Assembly: GCA_004293165.1 (NCBI GenBank)
Contig: RDYL01000002.1
Location: 744,001 to 808,000 of the forward strand
Direction of reading: 5' to 3'
Length of the DNA: 64,000 nt
Origin: Flavobacteriia bacterium
Lineage (GTDB): Bacteria; Bacteroidota; Bacteroidia; Flavobacteriales; Flavobacteriaceae
Part shown: piece by piece, positions 1-8,093 of the stretch
Layout: every line of letters begins with the position of its first letter
Numbering within the stretch: the first letter of the stretch is position 1
Program-made: the position numbers and the translations under genes
Notes under the pieces: model-generated
Seen by the model: only the letters and a program-made list of their open reading frames with translations
What the model was told of the DNA's origin: nothing
The model's database searches: none

Positions 1-747
1 TAAGCTTTGATAATTGCTTACAATTTCGCCAGATATTTCACCATTTGATGCTTTTTTTAAAACAGTTGTTGCATAATACAACCAACTTTCAATCGATACA
101 AAAAATAAAGTAATTCCAATGAAAATAGAAGTAAATAGAAAAATAGAAAATATAGATTTCCAATCCTTTTTCATTATGAAATAAGGAATTAAAAAAACAG
201 GAAATACTTTTAAACAAATTGCCAGGCTTATTAAAAATCCAGCTTTGAAAGATTCCTTTTTTTCTAGTAAAATATAGGCTTCTATTAGTAAAACCAAAAT
301 TAAAAAATAGGTTTGTCCAAATAGGATATTGTTTTTAATCGGCAGCAAAAATAAAATAGGTAATAGGGCTAAATAGTGGTTATCGATATTTAAAAATCGG
401 AATAGTCGATACAAGCTTCTTCCAAATAAAATAAAAGACAGTAAACCGAAAATAAACTTTGAAATATCTAGGTCTAAAAATGAAAAAGGCAGATAAAAGA
501 GAGCTAAAAAGGGGGTATTTGGCGTGTAATTTAGATAATAGGTTTGTTTTGAAATTTCAACAATTTTTTCATTAAACCATTCTGGAAAATATATTTTTAA
601 ATCGAATTCATGATGCCACAGTATTTTTGCACCATAGTAGTAGTTTCCATAATCATGAATAGGTGATTTGATGGCTAGTAAAATGAAGTATATTCCAATA
701 AAAACATAGGGTAGTAAATAAAGATATTTTATAATATTCTTATTCAT
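1..747 (-). CDS. GT87-like (DUF2029) membrane glycosyltransferase, partial
   Basis: Open frame that starts at ATG 747 and runs off the left edge, so at least 249 residues with no stop in the window. It is strongly hydrophobic with several membrane segments. Near residues 140-200 it has the pattern typical of GT87 polyprenyl-phosphate-mannose-dependent transferases: a Gly-Gln-Thr segment after a short charged loop, then Ala-Gly-Phe-Leu-Ile-Ser-Leu-Ala and a Leu-Lys-Val-Phe-Pro motif. An early Asp-Tyr-Gly (residues 31-33) lies where this fold places a catalytic acid. It starts 3 bases after the stop of the GT2 gene, so it is almost certainly the next gene of the same operon. A GT2 that loads a lipid carrier beside a GT87 that uses it is a common pairing, but that link is inference. 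The C-terminus is not seen. Confidence 0.7.
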   Translation of the reverse strand, partial: MNKNIIKYLYLLPYVFIGIYFILLAIKSPIHDYGNYYYGAKILWHHEFDLKIYFPEWFNEKIVEISKQTYYLNYTPNTPFLALFYLPFSFLDLDISKFIFGLLSFILFGRSLYRLFRFLNIDNHYLALLPILFLLPIKNNILFGQTYFLILVLLIEAYILLEKKESFKAGFLISLAICLKVFPVFLIPYFIMKKDWKSIFSIFLFTSIFIGITLFFVSIESWLYYATTVLKKASNGEISGEIVSNYQSL

Positions 748-750
748 AAT

Positions 751-1491
751 TTATTCAAATAAATTGTTTTTTACTACACCTAATTGATGAAAAAAGTAAG
801 CTATCGAAACTCTTAAAACACCCAATCCATATATTATGCTTCTTTTAAAGTTGATTGAAGATGCTTCTTCAAAATACTTAGCTGGACAAGATATTTCTCC
901 TATTTTGGTTTTCTGGAAAATCAATTGGGCTAATAATTCATTATCAAATACAAAATCATCTGAATTTTTTTCGAAATTTATTTTTCTTAATACTTCTGCA
1001 TTGAAACAACGATAACCTGTGTGGTATTCAGATAGTTTTTGTTGTAATAAGATGTTTTGAATAAAAGTTAAAATGCGATTTGATATATATTTATACAAAG
1101 GCATACCACCTTGTAAAGCACCTTTTGATAAAATTCGTGAACCTAAAACAACATCAAAAGTTTGTTTGGTAATAAGTTCACACATGGCTGGAATTAACTT
1201 TGGAGTATATTGGTAATCAGGGTGAAGCATTATGATTATATCTGCCTCCAATTCTAGTGCTTTTTTATAGCACGTTTTTTGATTGGCTCCATATCCTTTG
1301 TTTTTTTGATGTTCAATAACATAGTCAATTCCAATTTTTTTTGCAATTTCAACGGTTTTGTCTTGACTGTAATCATCTGTTAAAATAACGGTATCCACAA
1401 TATGAAAAGGGATTTCTTCCACTGTTTTTTGAAGTGTTTTTTCTGCATTATAAGCAGGAAGAATAACTATTATTTTTCTATTATGGAGCAT
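751..1491 (-). CDS. GT2 family glycosyltransferase (dolichyl-phosphate-sugar synthase type)
   Basis: 246 residues. The N-terminal GT-A fold is clear: ILPAYNAEKTL at residues 10-20, TDDYSQD at 38-44 (nucleotide-binding acidic pair), HQKNKGYGAN around 61-70, and the HPDYQYTP segment near 90 that holds the metal-binding acid. This layout matches polyprenyl-phosphate mannosyl/glucosyl synthases and their relatives. The C-terminus has a hydrophobic stretch but no clear pair of membrane helices, so it probably acts at the inner face of the membrane. Its ATG overlaps the upstream TAA by one base (TAATG), which indicates translational coupling. The next gene downstream is GT87-like. The sugar and the lipid carrier cannot be read from the sequence. 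Confidence 0.85.
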   Translation of the reverse strand: MLHNRKIIVILPAYNAEKTLQKTVEEIPFHIVDTVILTDDYSQDKTVEIAKKIGIDYVIEHQKNKGYGANQKTCYKKALELEADIIIMLHPDYQYTPKLIPAMCELITKQTFDVVLGSRILSKGALQGGMPLYKYISNRILTFIQNILLQQKLSEYHTGYRCFNAEVLRKINFEKNSDDFVFDNELLAQLIFQKTKIGEISCPAKYFEEASSINFKRSIIYGLGVLRVSIAYFFHQLGVVKNNLFE

Positions 1492-2615
1492 TATTGTAAA
1501 TAATTGACTTCTTGATTGCTTTTTTCTCTAATATTTCCAGAAACTGGTATACTTTTTAGCGGAGCCAAATGTTCTTCATTTCTATGATACAATTCGCCTA
1601 AATAAACAAATTCATGATGCTGGTGTGTCTTGTAGTTTTTTAATTTAGTTTTGACTTGCATTTCAGACATGTTCCATTCTAAAGCTAATCGTTTAGCTGA
1701 TGGCTCCATAAAACTAGTATATAAAATTTCTGTAAACGTATGATCTTGGGTTTTTTTATAATTGATGTGATTTAATGTGTCTGTAACTTTTATTTTTAAA
1801 TCATTATTTATCTTTCTATAGGTTTCTAAAGTTTTTTGTAAGTCTTTTAATGATAAATACCCTTTTTTGTCTTTCTGGTCTGAAAACAAAGGTTGAATTG
1901 AAGATTCGTGGCACCAAATACATTTGGCAGGTTTTCCTGCATTTGAATGGTTGCTATCTGCGGCAATTTTTCGTTTTCCATTAGCATCGAAAATTCCAAA
2001 TCGAATTTGCCCATTTTTCATTAATTCAATGGTTTCGAATTCATAAACTTGACCCGTAATTGAATCAATTTCTTTTGAAATAAATAATTGATTAAATCTA
2101 TTTTGTTCTGAAAAACGAATGATACGATGCTCTTTTGAAACATCAGAATTGTTTATGTAAGCCTTCTCTGATTTTAAATTATAGTTTTTTGAAATGTCTT
2201 CTAATGACATAGGTGTTTCAGTTAACGCATAATAATGCTCTGATGATCCTAGTAGTAAAGAAATATATCTTCCAAGATCAATACTATGATTCGTTTTATA
2301 TTCTTCGGATTCTTTTATTTTTTGATGAATTTTTATAAGTGATTTTTCGGCATTTTTACTAAATCTCATTTTGGAAACATCAATGCGTAAATTTTCTTTA
2401 TCATTTTGTATGTTTTCTTTGTTTAAAATATTAGCTCCAACATATGATAAAGCCCATTTTAAGCCAATTATATTCTTCTCTATAGTATCTTTATTGTAAG
2501 CTTGGTTCCATTTTAAAAAAATGACACCTTCAGCCGAGTCTACCAAGAAAGAATTGTAACTATCTTTCCAGCTAATGAAGAGTAATAAAATCAATATAAA
2601 AATATTTTTTTTCAT
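1491..2615 (-). CDS. Exported protein with a single CxxCH heme-binding motif, unknown function
   Basis: 374 residues. A hydrophobic N-terminal stretch (residues about 4-16) looks like a signal peptide or membrane anchor. One CIWCH motif (Cys232, Cys235, His236) is a covalent heme c site and would need export to the periplasm. There is no second heme site and no recognisable peroxidase or classical cytochrome c fold, and the motif sits deep in the chain rather than near the N-terminus. I do not recognise the family. It is coupled to the GT2 gene by a TAATG overlap and lies 36 bases after a methyltransferase gene, so it belongs to the radical SAM/glycosyltransferase operon. A zinc or other metal role for CxxCH is possible. 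The function is open. Confidence 0.7.
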   Translation of the reverse strand: MKKNIFILILLLFISWKDSYNSFLVDSAEGVIFLKWNQAYNKDTIEKNIIGLKWALSYVGANILNKENIQNDKENLRIDVSKMRFSKNAEKSLIKIHQKIKESEEYKTNHSIDLGRYISLLLGSSEHYYALTETPMSLEDISKNYNLKSEKAYINNSDVSKEHRIIRFSEQNRFNQLFISKEIDSITGQVYEFETIELMKNGQIRFGIFDANGKRKIAADSNHSNAGKPAKCIWCHESSIQPLFSDQKDKKGYLSLKDLQKTLETYRKINNDLKIKVTDTLNHINYKKTQDHTFTEILYTSFMEPSAKRLALEWNMSEMQVKTKLKNYKTHQHHEFVYLGELYHRNEEHLAPLKSIPVSGNIREKSNQEVNYLQ

Positions 2616-2651
2616 TTCTGTTTTATAAATATACTAATTAAATTTAACTTG

Positions 2652-3449
2652 TTATTTTTTTAAAACTATAAGGTAACCAATTAAAAAATTACCTTTATTA
2701 GAAGTAATTTTCATTGCCTTTTTATATTTCACATTTTGTTTAATATATTCAAAATTCATTTTTGATGTAATGTATCCAATTAATGTAAAAAATTTTGATA
2801 ATTTTTGTTTGTATGATGTGTTTCTTATATGGTTTTTTGAAAAAGATAAAGTGTTAAGATTAATAGTCTTTTCAATAATGAAGCTTTTTTTTTTGAATAA
2901 TTGAATCCAATCGTTAATGTAAGGATATTTCTCATTTGATTGAATAATTCCAAAATTTGAAGTGCAAAAAATATTCATTTTTTTTATTTCATCAAGTGGA
3001 AAATTATCGCTCCAAATCCCTTCATTAATTATTAATTTTCCGTTTGGTTTTAATATTCGACATAGTTCTTCAATTTGTTTTTCCAAATCATCATTATCTT
3101 GTATAGCTAAAACTGATTCAATATATATTTTGTCAAAAAAATTTGTTTTAAATGGAAATGGAGCAGCCTTATTATTTAGTTGAAGTTCAACATTTTTTAT
3201 TTTACAAAATTTAAGCCTTTCCTTTGCTTTTTTAAGCATAAATGAATTACTGTCTAATCCAAAAAAATTTGTTTTTTCGTTTAAAGAACTAAAATACACC
3301 AATGTAGCTCCTGTTCCGAAACCAAATTCTAGAACATTTTCATTTTCTTTACATTCTAAATATTTTAATAATTCATTTGTTGCTTTTTTACCTTTTGGGT
3401 GAAGAAAAGCAGTGTTTGAATTACTGTAATGCTTTAATATACATTCCAT
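2652..3449 (-). CDS. Class I SAM-dependent methyltransferase
   Basis: 265 residues. Motif I is VLEFGFGTGATL (residues about 39-50). It is followed by an acidic post-I residue in FFGLDSNS and a KIYIESVLAIQD segment at the motif II position, which is the Rossmann methyltransferase order of the Methyltransf_11/25 type. The substrate is unknown. The ATG overlaps the stop of the upstream radical SAM gene by one base (TAATG), so the two are probably translated together. The C-terminal 90 residues are basic, rich in Lys and Phe, and carry no motif I recognise. It is the second methyltransferase of the operon and follows the second radical SAM enzyme, in the same order as the first pair. Confidence 0.85.
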   Translation of the reverse strand: MECILKHYSNSNTAFLHPKGKKATNELLKYLECKENENVLEFGFGTGATLVYFSSLNEKTNFFGLDSNSFMLKKAKERLKFCKIKNVELQLNNKAAPFPFKTNFFDKIYIESVLAIQDNDDLEKQIEELCRILKPNGKLIINEGIWSDNFPLDEIKKMNIFCTSNFGIIQSNEKYPYINDWIQLFKKKSFIIEKTINLNTLSFSKNHIRNTSYKQKLSKFFTLIGYITSKMNFEYIKQNVKYKKAMKITSNKGNFLIGYLIVLKK

Positions 3450-4813
3450 TAATTATACATTTTCATTAATCCACTAGCCGTAATTGACTTAATTTTATGT
3501 TTTATCTTATTTAGATAAGAATTGCTTCTACTCGCTTCAACTTCATTAACCAACTTACTAACGGCATATTTATAAAATTTTTTGGAGTAGGTTCGTTTAA
3601 AATCAATTTCTCTATCGGTTGATGATTCCCATTCGGGTTGAATTGTAATTTTATCTTCAATTTCATTATATAAACTTGTACCTTTTATTGGATATGCTAT
3701 AGTTATGGTATATTGTGTTGGCTTGGCCTCTTTTAAATATTGAATAGTTTTGTCAATGTCATCAATTGTTTCATCAGGATAGCCTAACATTACAAAAGTT
3801 CCAGTTTCGATACCGATAGCATTCGTGTTTTGAATCATTTTTTTAACGTGATTGATATCTACTCGTCTGTCCATCAAATCAATAATTTTTTGCGACCCAC
3901 TTTCGGCTCCAATCCAAATTCTAAAACAGCCTATTTCTTTTAAAAGTCGCAAAATTTCATCGTTTAAGCGTTCCGCTCTTGTAATGCATTCAAATGGAAT
4001 GATGGCATTTTGCTTTATTATTTCCGAATGAAATTCTGTTAACCATTTATGACTTATGGTAAAAACATCATCCACAAACCAAATAGCATCTGGATTATAT
4101 TTTTCTTTAAGCATTTTCATTTCTTCAACTACCAAATGAGTAGGTCTTCTTCTGTAACTTTGTCCATAAACCGCAGTACTACACCATTTACAAGTATAAG
4201 GACAACCACGTTGTGTAGAAATGGTCATGGAACTTTTTCCGTGATTATTTTTCCAAGTTTCCAAATACTTTTGCATGTAAATTGCCTCACGATTTGGCAA
4301 AGGCAATTCGTTTAATTCTTTAAATTTTGTTCTAGCTTCGGTTTGAATTACTTGATTGTTTTCTAAAAAAGCAATTCCGTAGATTTGATGAATATCTGAA
4401 TTATTAATTATAGCTTGATACAATTCAAAAGTTGTTTCCTCCCCTTCACCAATCACTAAAAAATCGGCTCCAGCTTTTAAATAATTTTCAACATTGTAGG
4501 TAACATCTGGACCGCCTAAAACTATTTTTGGAAAATTATACGTTTCAGTTTTTAGGATTTTCATCAATTTAATCACCTCTATTTTGGTCATTAAATTGGT
4601 ATAAATACATATTACTTTTGGTTTTTTTTCTAAGATAAACTCAAGTTGTGTGGTTTGATTAGAAAAAGTGGTGTCAAAAACATCATTACTAATATTTTTA
4701 CTTTTCAAATAACCAGAAACGTATAATAAACCCAATGGCGGATAGGGTTTCATTATCTTTTGTTCCTTAGGATCATCAGACAAATAATAAGCATGTGTAA
4801 AAAGAATACTCAT
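3449..4813 (-). CDS. Cobalamin-type radical SAM enzyme (second copy)
   Basis: 454 residues from ATG 4813. The frame is open to 4867, but 4813 is chosen because it gives an ATGA overlap with the upstream methyltransferase stop and the protein then begins MSILFTHAYYL like its neighbour. Residues 1-170 form the B12-binding-like Rossmann domain (PPLGLLYVSGYL, VLGGPD, VIGEGEET). The radical SAM core follows with GCPYTCKWC, the CxxxCxxC motif for the 4Fe-4S cluster, near residue 203, then the GAESGSQ and GYPDE motifs. I see no DxHxxG cobalt-ligand motif; many members of this class lack it. Such enzymes often methylate or rearrange unactivated carbon in lipids or natural products. It is a paralogue of the enzyme at 5570-7015. 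Confidence 0.87.
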   Translation of the reverse strand: MSILFTHAYYLSDDPKEQKIMKPYPPLGLLYVSGYLKSKNISNDVFDTTFSNQTTQLEFILEKKPKVICIYTNLMTKIEVIKLMKILKTETYNFPKIVLGGPDVTYNVENYLKAGADFLVIGEGEETTFELYQAIINNSDIHQIYGIAFLENNQVIQTEARTKFKELNELPLPNREAIYMQKYLETWKNNHGKSSMTISTQRGCPYTCKWCSTAVYGQSYRRRPTHLVVEEMKMLKEKYNPDAIWFVDDVFTISHKWLTEFHSEIIKQNAIIPFECITRAERLNDEILRLLKEIGCFRIWIGAESGSQKIIDLMDRRVDINHVKKMIQNTNAIGIETGTFVMLGYPDETIDDIDKTIQYLKEAKPTQYTITIAYPIKGTSLYNEIEDKITIQPEWESSTDREIDFKRTYSKKFYKYAVSKLVNEVEASRSNSYLNKIKHKIKSITASGLMKMYN

Positions 4814-5580
4814 TTTTTTTGTAAAGTTATGATGTAATGATCTGCAAATTTTGATAGAAATGACCAATTTTTAATTTTGTTTTCCAATACATATAAACTA
4901 TATAGAACTGACTTTTTGTTTTTGAAAAAAGGTTCTAAATAGGATGGTGGAATAAAAAATCCAATGGGTTTCGCATCAACTATTTCAAAATTTATTTGAC
5001 ATAAATGTACAATATCTTTTGGATTATAATAATAAGTAGCTACTTTTTCTCCCTCAACATTAGCGTAAACAACTTCTTTTTTTCTTCTAAATGCATTTTG
5101 AAAATCTAATTTCAATAGAAAGTAAAGTGGTTCCCAAAGGGTATTTTTAGGCATGATAACTAAACATATTTTCCCATTATCCGAAAGTACTTCTTTAGCC
5201 GAATTTAAAAAAAGTTCTAATTCAGATTTCGTCAAACAATTTAATCCGCCAAAATTTGAAAATATTGTATCAAATTTTTCTGATTCTTCCAAAATTTTAT
5301 TGATGTCTAGAACTTTAAAATTTGGGTTTTCTCCACTTGATTTTGTTTGAGCAACAGCAATCATTTCTTCAGAAATATCTGTAGCAGTAACCTCAAAACC
5401 TTGTTTTGCTAACCAAATCGCATCTTCACCAGTTCCACAATTAATTTCTAATAGTTTATTTAGGTTTTTTAACTTATTTTGGAGATTAGCATATACCATT
5501 TTACGTTGTAGTTTGCCAATTTCAGAATAAGTGAAATGGGTGTCGTAATTTTTGGCTGCTTGGTCGAAATCAGCTTTCAT
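4810..5580 (-). CDS. Class I SAM-dependent methyltransferase
   Basis: 256 residues. Motif I is LEINCGTGEDAIWLAKQG (residues about 43-60), the post-I acid lies in TATDISEEM, and motif II lies in FDTIFSNFGGLNC. This is a small-molecule methyltransferase architecture of the Methyltransf_25 type. Start 5580 overlaps the end of the upstream radical SAM gene by 11 bases, and its own stop overlaps the next radical SAM start as ATGA. Both overlaps show that it lies inside one tightly coupled operon. It differs clearly in sequence from the methyltransferase at 2652-3449, so the two are not a recent duplication. The substrate is unknown. Confidence 0.86.
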   Translation of the reverse strand: MKADFDQAAKNYDTHFTYSEIGKLQRKMVYANLQNKLKNLNKLLEINCGTGEDAIWLAKQGFEVTATDISEEMIAVAQTKSSGENPNFKVLDINKILEESEKFDTIFSNFGGLNCLTKSELELFLNSAKEVLSDNGKICLVIMPKNTLWEPLYFLLKLDFQNAFRRKKEVVYANVEGEKVATYYYNPKDIVHLCQINFEIVDAKPIGFFIPPSYLEPFFKNKKSVLYSLYVLENKIKNWSFLSKFADHYIITLQKK

Positions 5581-7015
5581 GTTGTAATTTTTTCAATAGC
5601 ATTTTATCAACAAAACTACTTGGAATGTAATAGCCCAATTTTAATATAGATTTAATTTTTTCTTTTGAGAAAGAAAAGTTTTTTAGATTTTCAATGCCTT
5701 GACTTATTCTGAATTCTTTGTGAACAAATCGTTGTAACTTTCTATAATAATTAGAACTGTAAGTTCCCTGAAACATCATGTCAAAATCGTCTGAATCGGT
5801 CCAATTGGCTTTTAATAATAAGTCGTCTTTTACTTTTTCATAAAATTTGGTTCCAGGTAATGGATAAGAAATAGAAATCCCAATATTGTCGGGCTTCAAT
5901 TCTTTAACCATAGCAATCGTTTTGTGGATATCTTCTTGATTTTCATCTAAATATCCAAATTGCAAAAAGAAAGCTACTTTAATTTTTTTAGATTTTAATA
6001 ATCGAGTCGCTTCATAAATTTCTTCCACTTTAGTGCCTTTATCCATAGCATCTAAAATTTTTTGTGAAGCACTTTCTGCACCCACCCAAACTTCTTCTAA
6101 ACCCGATGCTGCCAAAGCTTCAATGGTATCTTCTTTTAATAATAAATCAACACGACTTTGTATAAAATAGTTGATTTTTAGTTCTTTCTCTTTTAAAATA
6201 GAATTAAATTCTTGCACCCAATTGGGTTTTAAACCAAAAATATCGTCGCACATCCAAAAACGAGACACTCCAAATTTTTCCTTCAAAAATTTAATCTGAT
6301 TGACTATGTAGGTTGGTGAATGCGCATTATATCGGTTTCCATAGATAGGTTTAGCACACCAATTACATTTATACGGACAACCACGAGTTGTAGCAATATT
6401 TAAAGTGAAAGGTTGTTTACTTTGTTTCCAAATGTTTTTATAACTTTCCATATCCACTAAATCCCATGCTGGCTGAGGTAAATCATCTAAATTTTGTAGG
6501 ACAGCTCTGCTTGGGTTTTGAATAATTACACCTTCTTTTTTATAAATAATTCCAGGAATGTTAGCTGTTTCATTCCCGTTTTCAATAGTTGAAATTAATT
6601 CTAAGAGTGTGATTTCACCTTCACCTCGAATAACAAAATCAGCCCCTTTATTTAAATATTTTTCAAAATGATCTGAAGCGTCGGAACTACAAACAATAAC
6701 GATACAATTGTGATCTTTTCCTGTTTTCATCATTTCAAAACAGGCTTCACGCATATTGGTTAAGCACATTTTGGTTAGATAATTAAAGCCATCATCATAA
6801 ATAACTAAATATTTAGGGCTTTTATTTTTTAAAATTGGAAGAATCGCTTTCGTGTTATCTCTTAAATTTGTGTCAAATAAATCAACTTCAAATCCGTTTT
6901 CACGAATTAAAGCAGCAGCATATAAAGTGCCTAACGGTGGAAATGGCGTTTTGTTTTCCCACTGTTTGCGATCTAGTTTATAATAATACGAATGTGAAAA
7001 TAAAACCTTAGACAT
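5570..7015 (-). CDS. Cobalamin-type radical SAM enzyme (first copy)
   Basis: 481 residues. The N-terminal B12-binding-like domain (TPFPPLGTLYAAALI, then VCSSDASD and VIRGEGEI) is followed by the radical SAM barrel with GCPYKCNWC (CxxxCxxC, near residue 213). Further along are WVGAESASQKILDAMDKG and the GYLDE turn seen in this family. The paired enzyme at 3449-4813 has the same layout and length, so the two probably act on related substrates or in successive steps. The start overlaps the end of the nucleotidyltransferase gene by 8 bases. Known relatives catalyse C-methylation, ring formation or lipid-tail chemistry. No specific reaction can be assigned here. Confidence 0.87.
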   Translation of the reverse strand: MSKVLFSHSYYYKLDRKQWENKTPFPPLGTLYAAALIRENGFEVDLFDTNLRDNTKAILPILKNKSPKYLVIYDDGFNYLTKMCLTNMREACFEMMKTGKDHNCIVIVCSSDASDHFEKYLNKGADFVIRGEGEITLLELISTIENGNETANIPGIIYKKEGVIIQNPSRAVLQNLDDLPQPAWDLVDMESYKNIWKQSKQPFTLNIATTRGCPYKCNWCAKPIYGNRYNAHSPTYIVNQIKFLKEKFGVSRFWMCDDIFGLKPNWVQEFNSILKEKELKINYFIQSRVDLLLKEDTIEALAASGLEEVWVGAESASQKILDAMDKGTKVEEIYEATRLLKSKKIKVAFFLQFGYLDENQEDIHKTIAMVKELKPDNIGISISYPLPGTKFYEKVKDDLLLKANWTDSDDFDMMFQGTYSSNYYRKLQRFVHKEFRISQGIENLKNFSFSKEKIKSILKLGYYIPSSFVDKMLLKKLQHES

Positions 7016-7910
7016 TTTCTTTAGATAAAATGATGTTGAAATTAGTTTTTACTTCTTCAATTTTAGAATTTAAAGCCAAGATTACTTTTTTTTGAAAGTT
7101 GGAAGGATGATGCTTTGAGATATTTTGAGTTGATTTTAATGCGATATTAAAATCCTCATTATTCAAAAGATTGAATTTAGATTTCCATTTTTTTAAGGTA
7201 ATTTTTTTAAAAATATTATCTGTAATTTTTCCTAAACTAGTATTGAAAATTAATTCAATACTTTTTGATATAAAAGGTTTTTTTGTATTTGAAATGGTGT
7301 CTAAATTGGTTTCAAATTTTGAAAAATAGTTTTTAATCCAAAGATTATTTGCATAAAAAGCGCTAAAAATTTCTTTACCTTCCATGGGAATTAGCGTTTT
7401 TAGTTCGGTTGCAGTAAATCTATTTTTTTCTTCAATTTCTAACTGTTGGGATGAAATGAAATAATTAATACAGAAATATTTGCGAGAATTTAAGAGAAAT
7501 ATTTTTTTGTACGACATTAATAAGGTTCTACAAATCCATAATTTATTAGGTTTTGTAATCACAAAAAAATCTATATCACTTTCGTTATCATAATAACCCT
7601 TTGAAAGCGAGCCTGAAACTCCAACTGCCATAACAAAAGGAAATTTAGCAATGAATTTCGCTCTTTTTTTAGCAATATAAAAAGCATTTTGTGCTTGTAT
7701 GTTTCCTTTTAGCCTTTTGGTAACACTATCAAAATCTTTATTGTAAACATAAAATGTATCAATTTTACTAATAATATCATCTGATATTAAAGTTTCTAAT
7801 TCGTTAATTGTTTCATTTACAGACACATTATTTGTGTAACTATGAATTTCTTCAAGAGTTAGCGGATATCTAAAAATTGAAAAATATAATATGGTTTTTA
7901 AGGATTCCAA
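7008..7910 (-). CDS. Winged-helix plus Pol-beta-superfamily nucleotidyltransferase-like protein
   Basis: 300 residues, first gene of the operon. Residues 1-60 look like a winged helix (FRYPLTLEEIHSY, then a helix-rich stretch). Residues 95-120 carry the nucleotidyltransferase signature: Gly-Ser at 100-101 in GVSGSLSKGY, then Asp112 and Asp114 in ESDIDFFVI, the metal-binding acid pair. The C-terminal part is Lys-rich and has no motif I recognise. The only usable start is TTG at 7910, because a stop lies three codons upstream in frame and no ATG precedes the domain. No HEPN partner lies beside it, so a MNT/HEPN toxin-antitoxin reading is unlikely. It may adenylylate or otherwise tag a substrate or protein of the pathway; this is inference. 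Confidence 0.7.
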   Translation of the reverse strand: MESLKTILYFSIFRYPLTLEEIHSYTNNVSVNETINELETLISDDIISKIDTFYVYNKDFDSVTKRLKGNIQAQNAFYIAKKRAKFIAKFPFVMAVGVSGSLSKGYYDNESDIDFFVITKPNKLWICRTLLMSYKKIFLLNSRKYFCINYFISSQQLEIEEKNRFTATELKTLIPMEGKEIFSAFYANNLWIKNYFSKFETNLDTISNTKKPFISKSIELIFNTSLGKITDNIFKKITLKKWKSKFNLLNNEDFNIALKSTQNISKHHPSNFQKKVILALNSKIEEVKTNFNIILSKENV

Positions 7911-7932
7911 GTTTCTTTATAGCTATTTTTAT

Positions 7933-7940
7933 CAAAAATA
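7933..7940 (-). promoter_or_regulatory. Putative -7 element for the radical SAM operon
   Basis: On the minus strand the bases read TATTTTTG, a full match to the Bacteroidetes TAnnTTTG element. It lies 22 bases before the TTG start at 7910. No clear -33 TTG is seen at the usual distance. No B12 riboswitch-like leader fits in the short space to the gene. Confidence 0.4.
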
Positions 7941-8059
7941 CTAAATTGAAAGTTGAATATTGTAAGTAATTGTTAATTTTCTGAAAAATAGTTTTTAGAG
8001 TAATTAATTTAATTAGTATTAGGATATTATTTGAAATAGCTAAATGTTTTCAAAAAATA

Positions 8060-8089
8060 AACCCGATAGGTTTTGAAACGTATCGGGTT
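8060..8089 (-). terminator. Intrinsic terminator downstream of the broken gene
   Basis: Perfect 9-bp stem (AACCCGATA with TATCGGGTT). The 12-base loop can pair further inside (GTTT with AAAC). On the minus strand the stem is followed by a run of T with one A, as expected for termination of transcription coming from the broken gene at 8094-8635. Confidence 0.65.
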
Positions 8090-8093
8090 ATTC

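Noticed and set aside
7008-7910. MNT-type antitoxin of a HEPN/MNT pair
   Set aside because: The protein is twice the usual length with a fused winged helix, and no HEPN gene is adjacent.
7911-8059. Possible cobalamin riboswitch before the radical SAM operon
   Set aside because: The promoter element lies 22 bases from the start, the region is AT-rich and no B12-box-like sequence or long-range pairing is visible.
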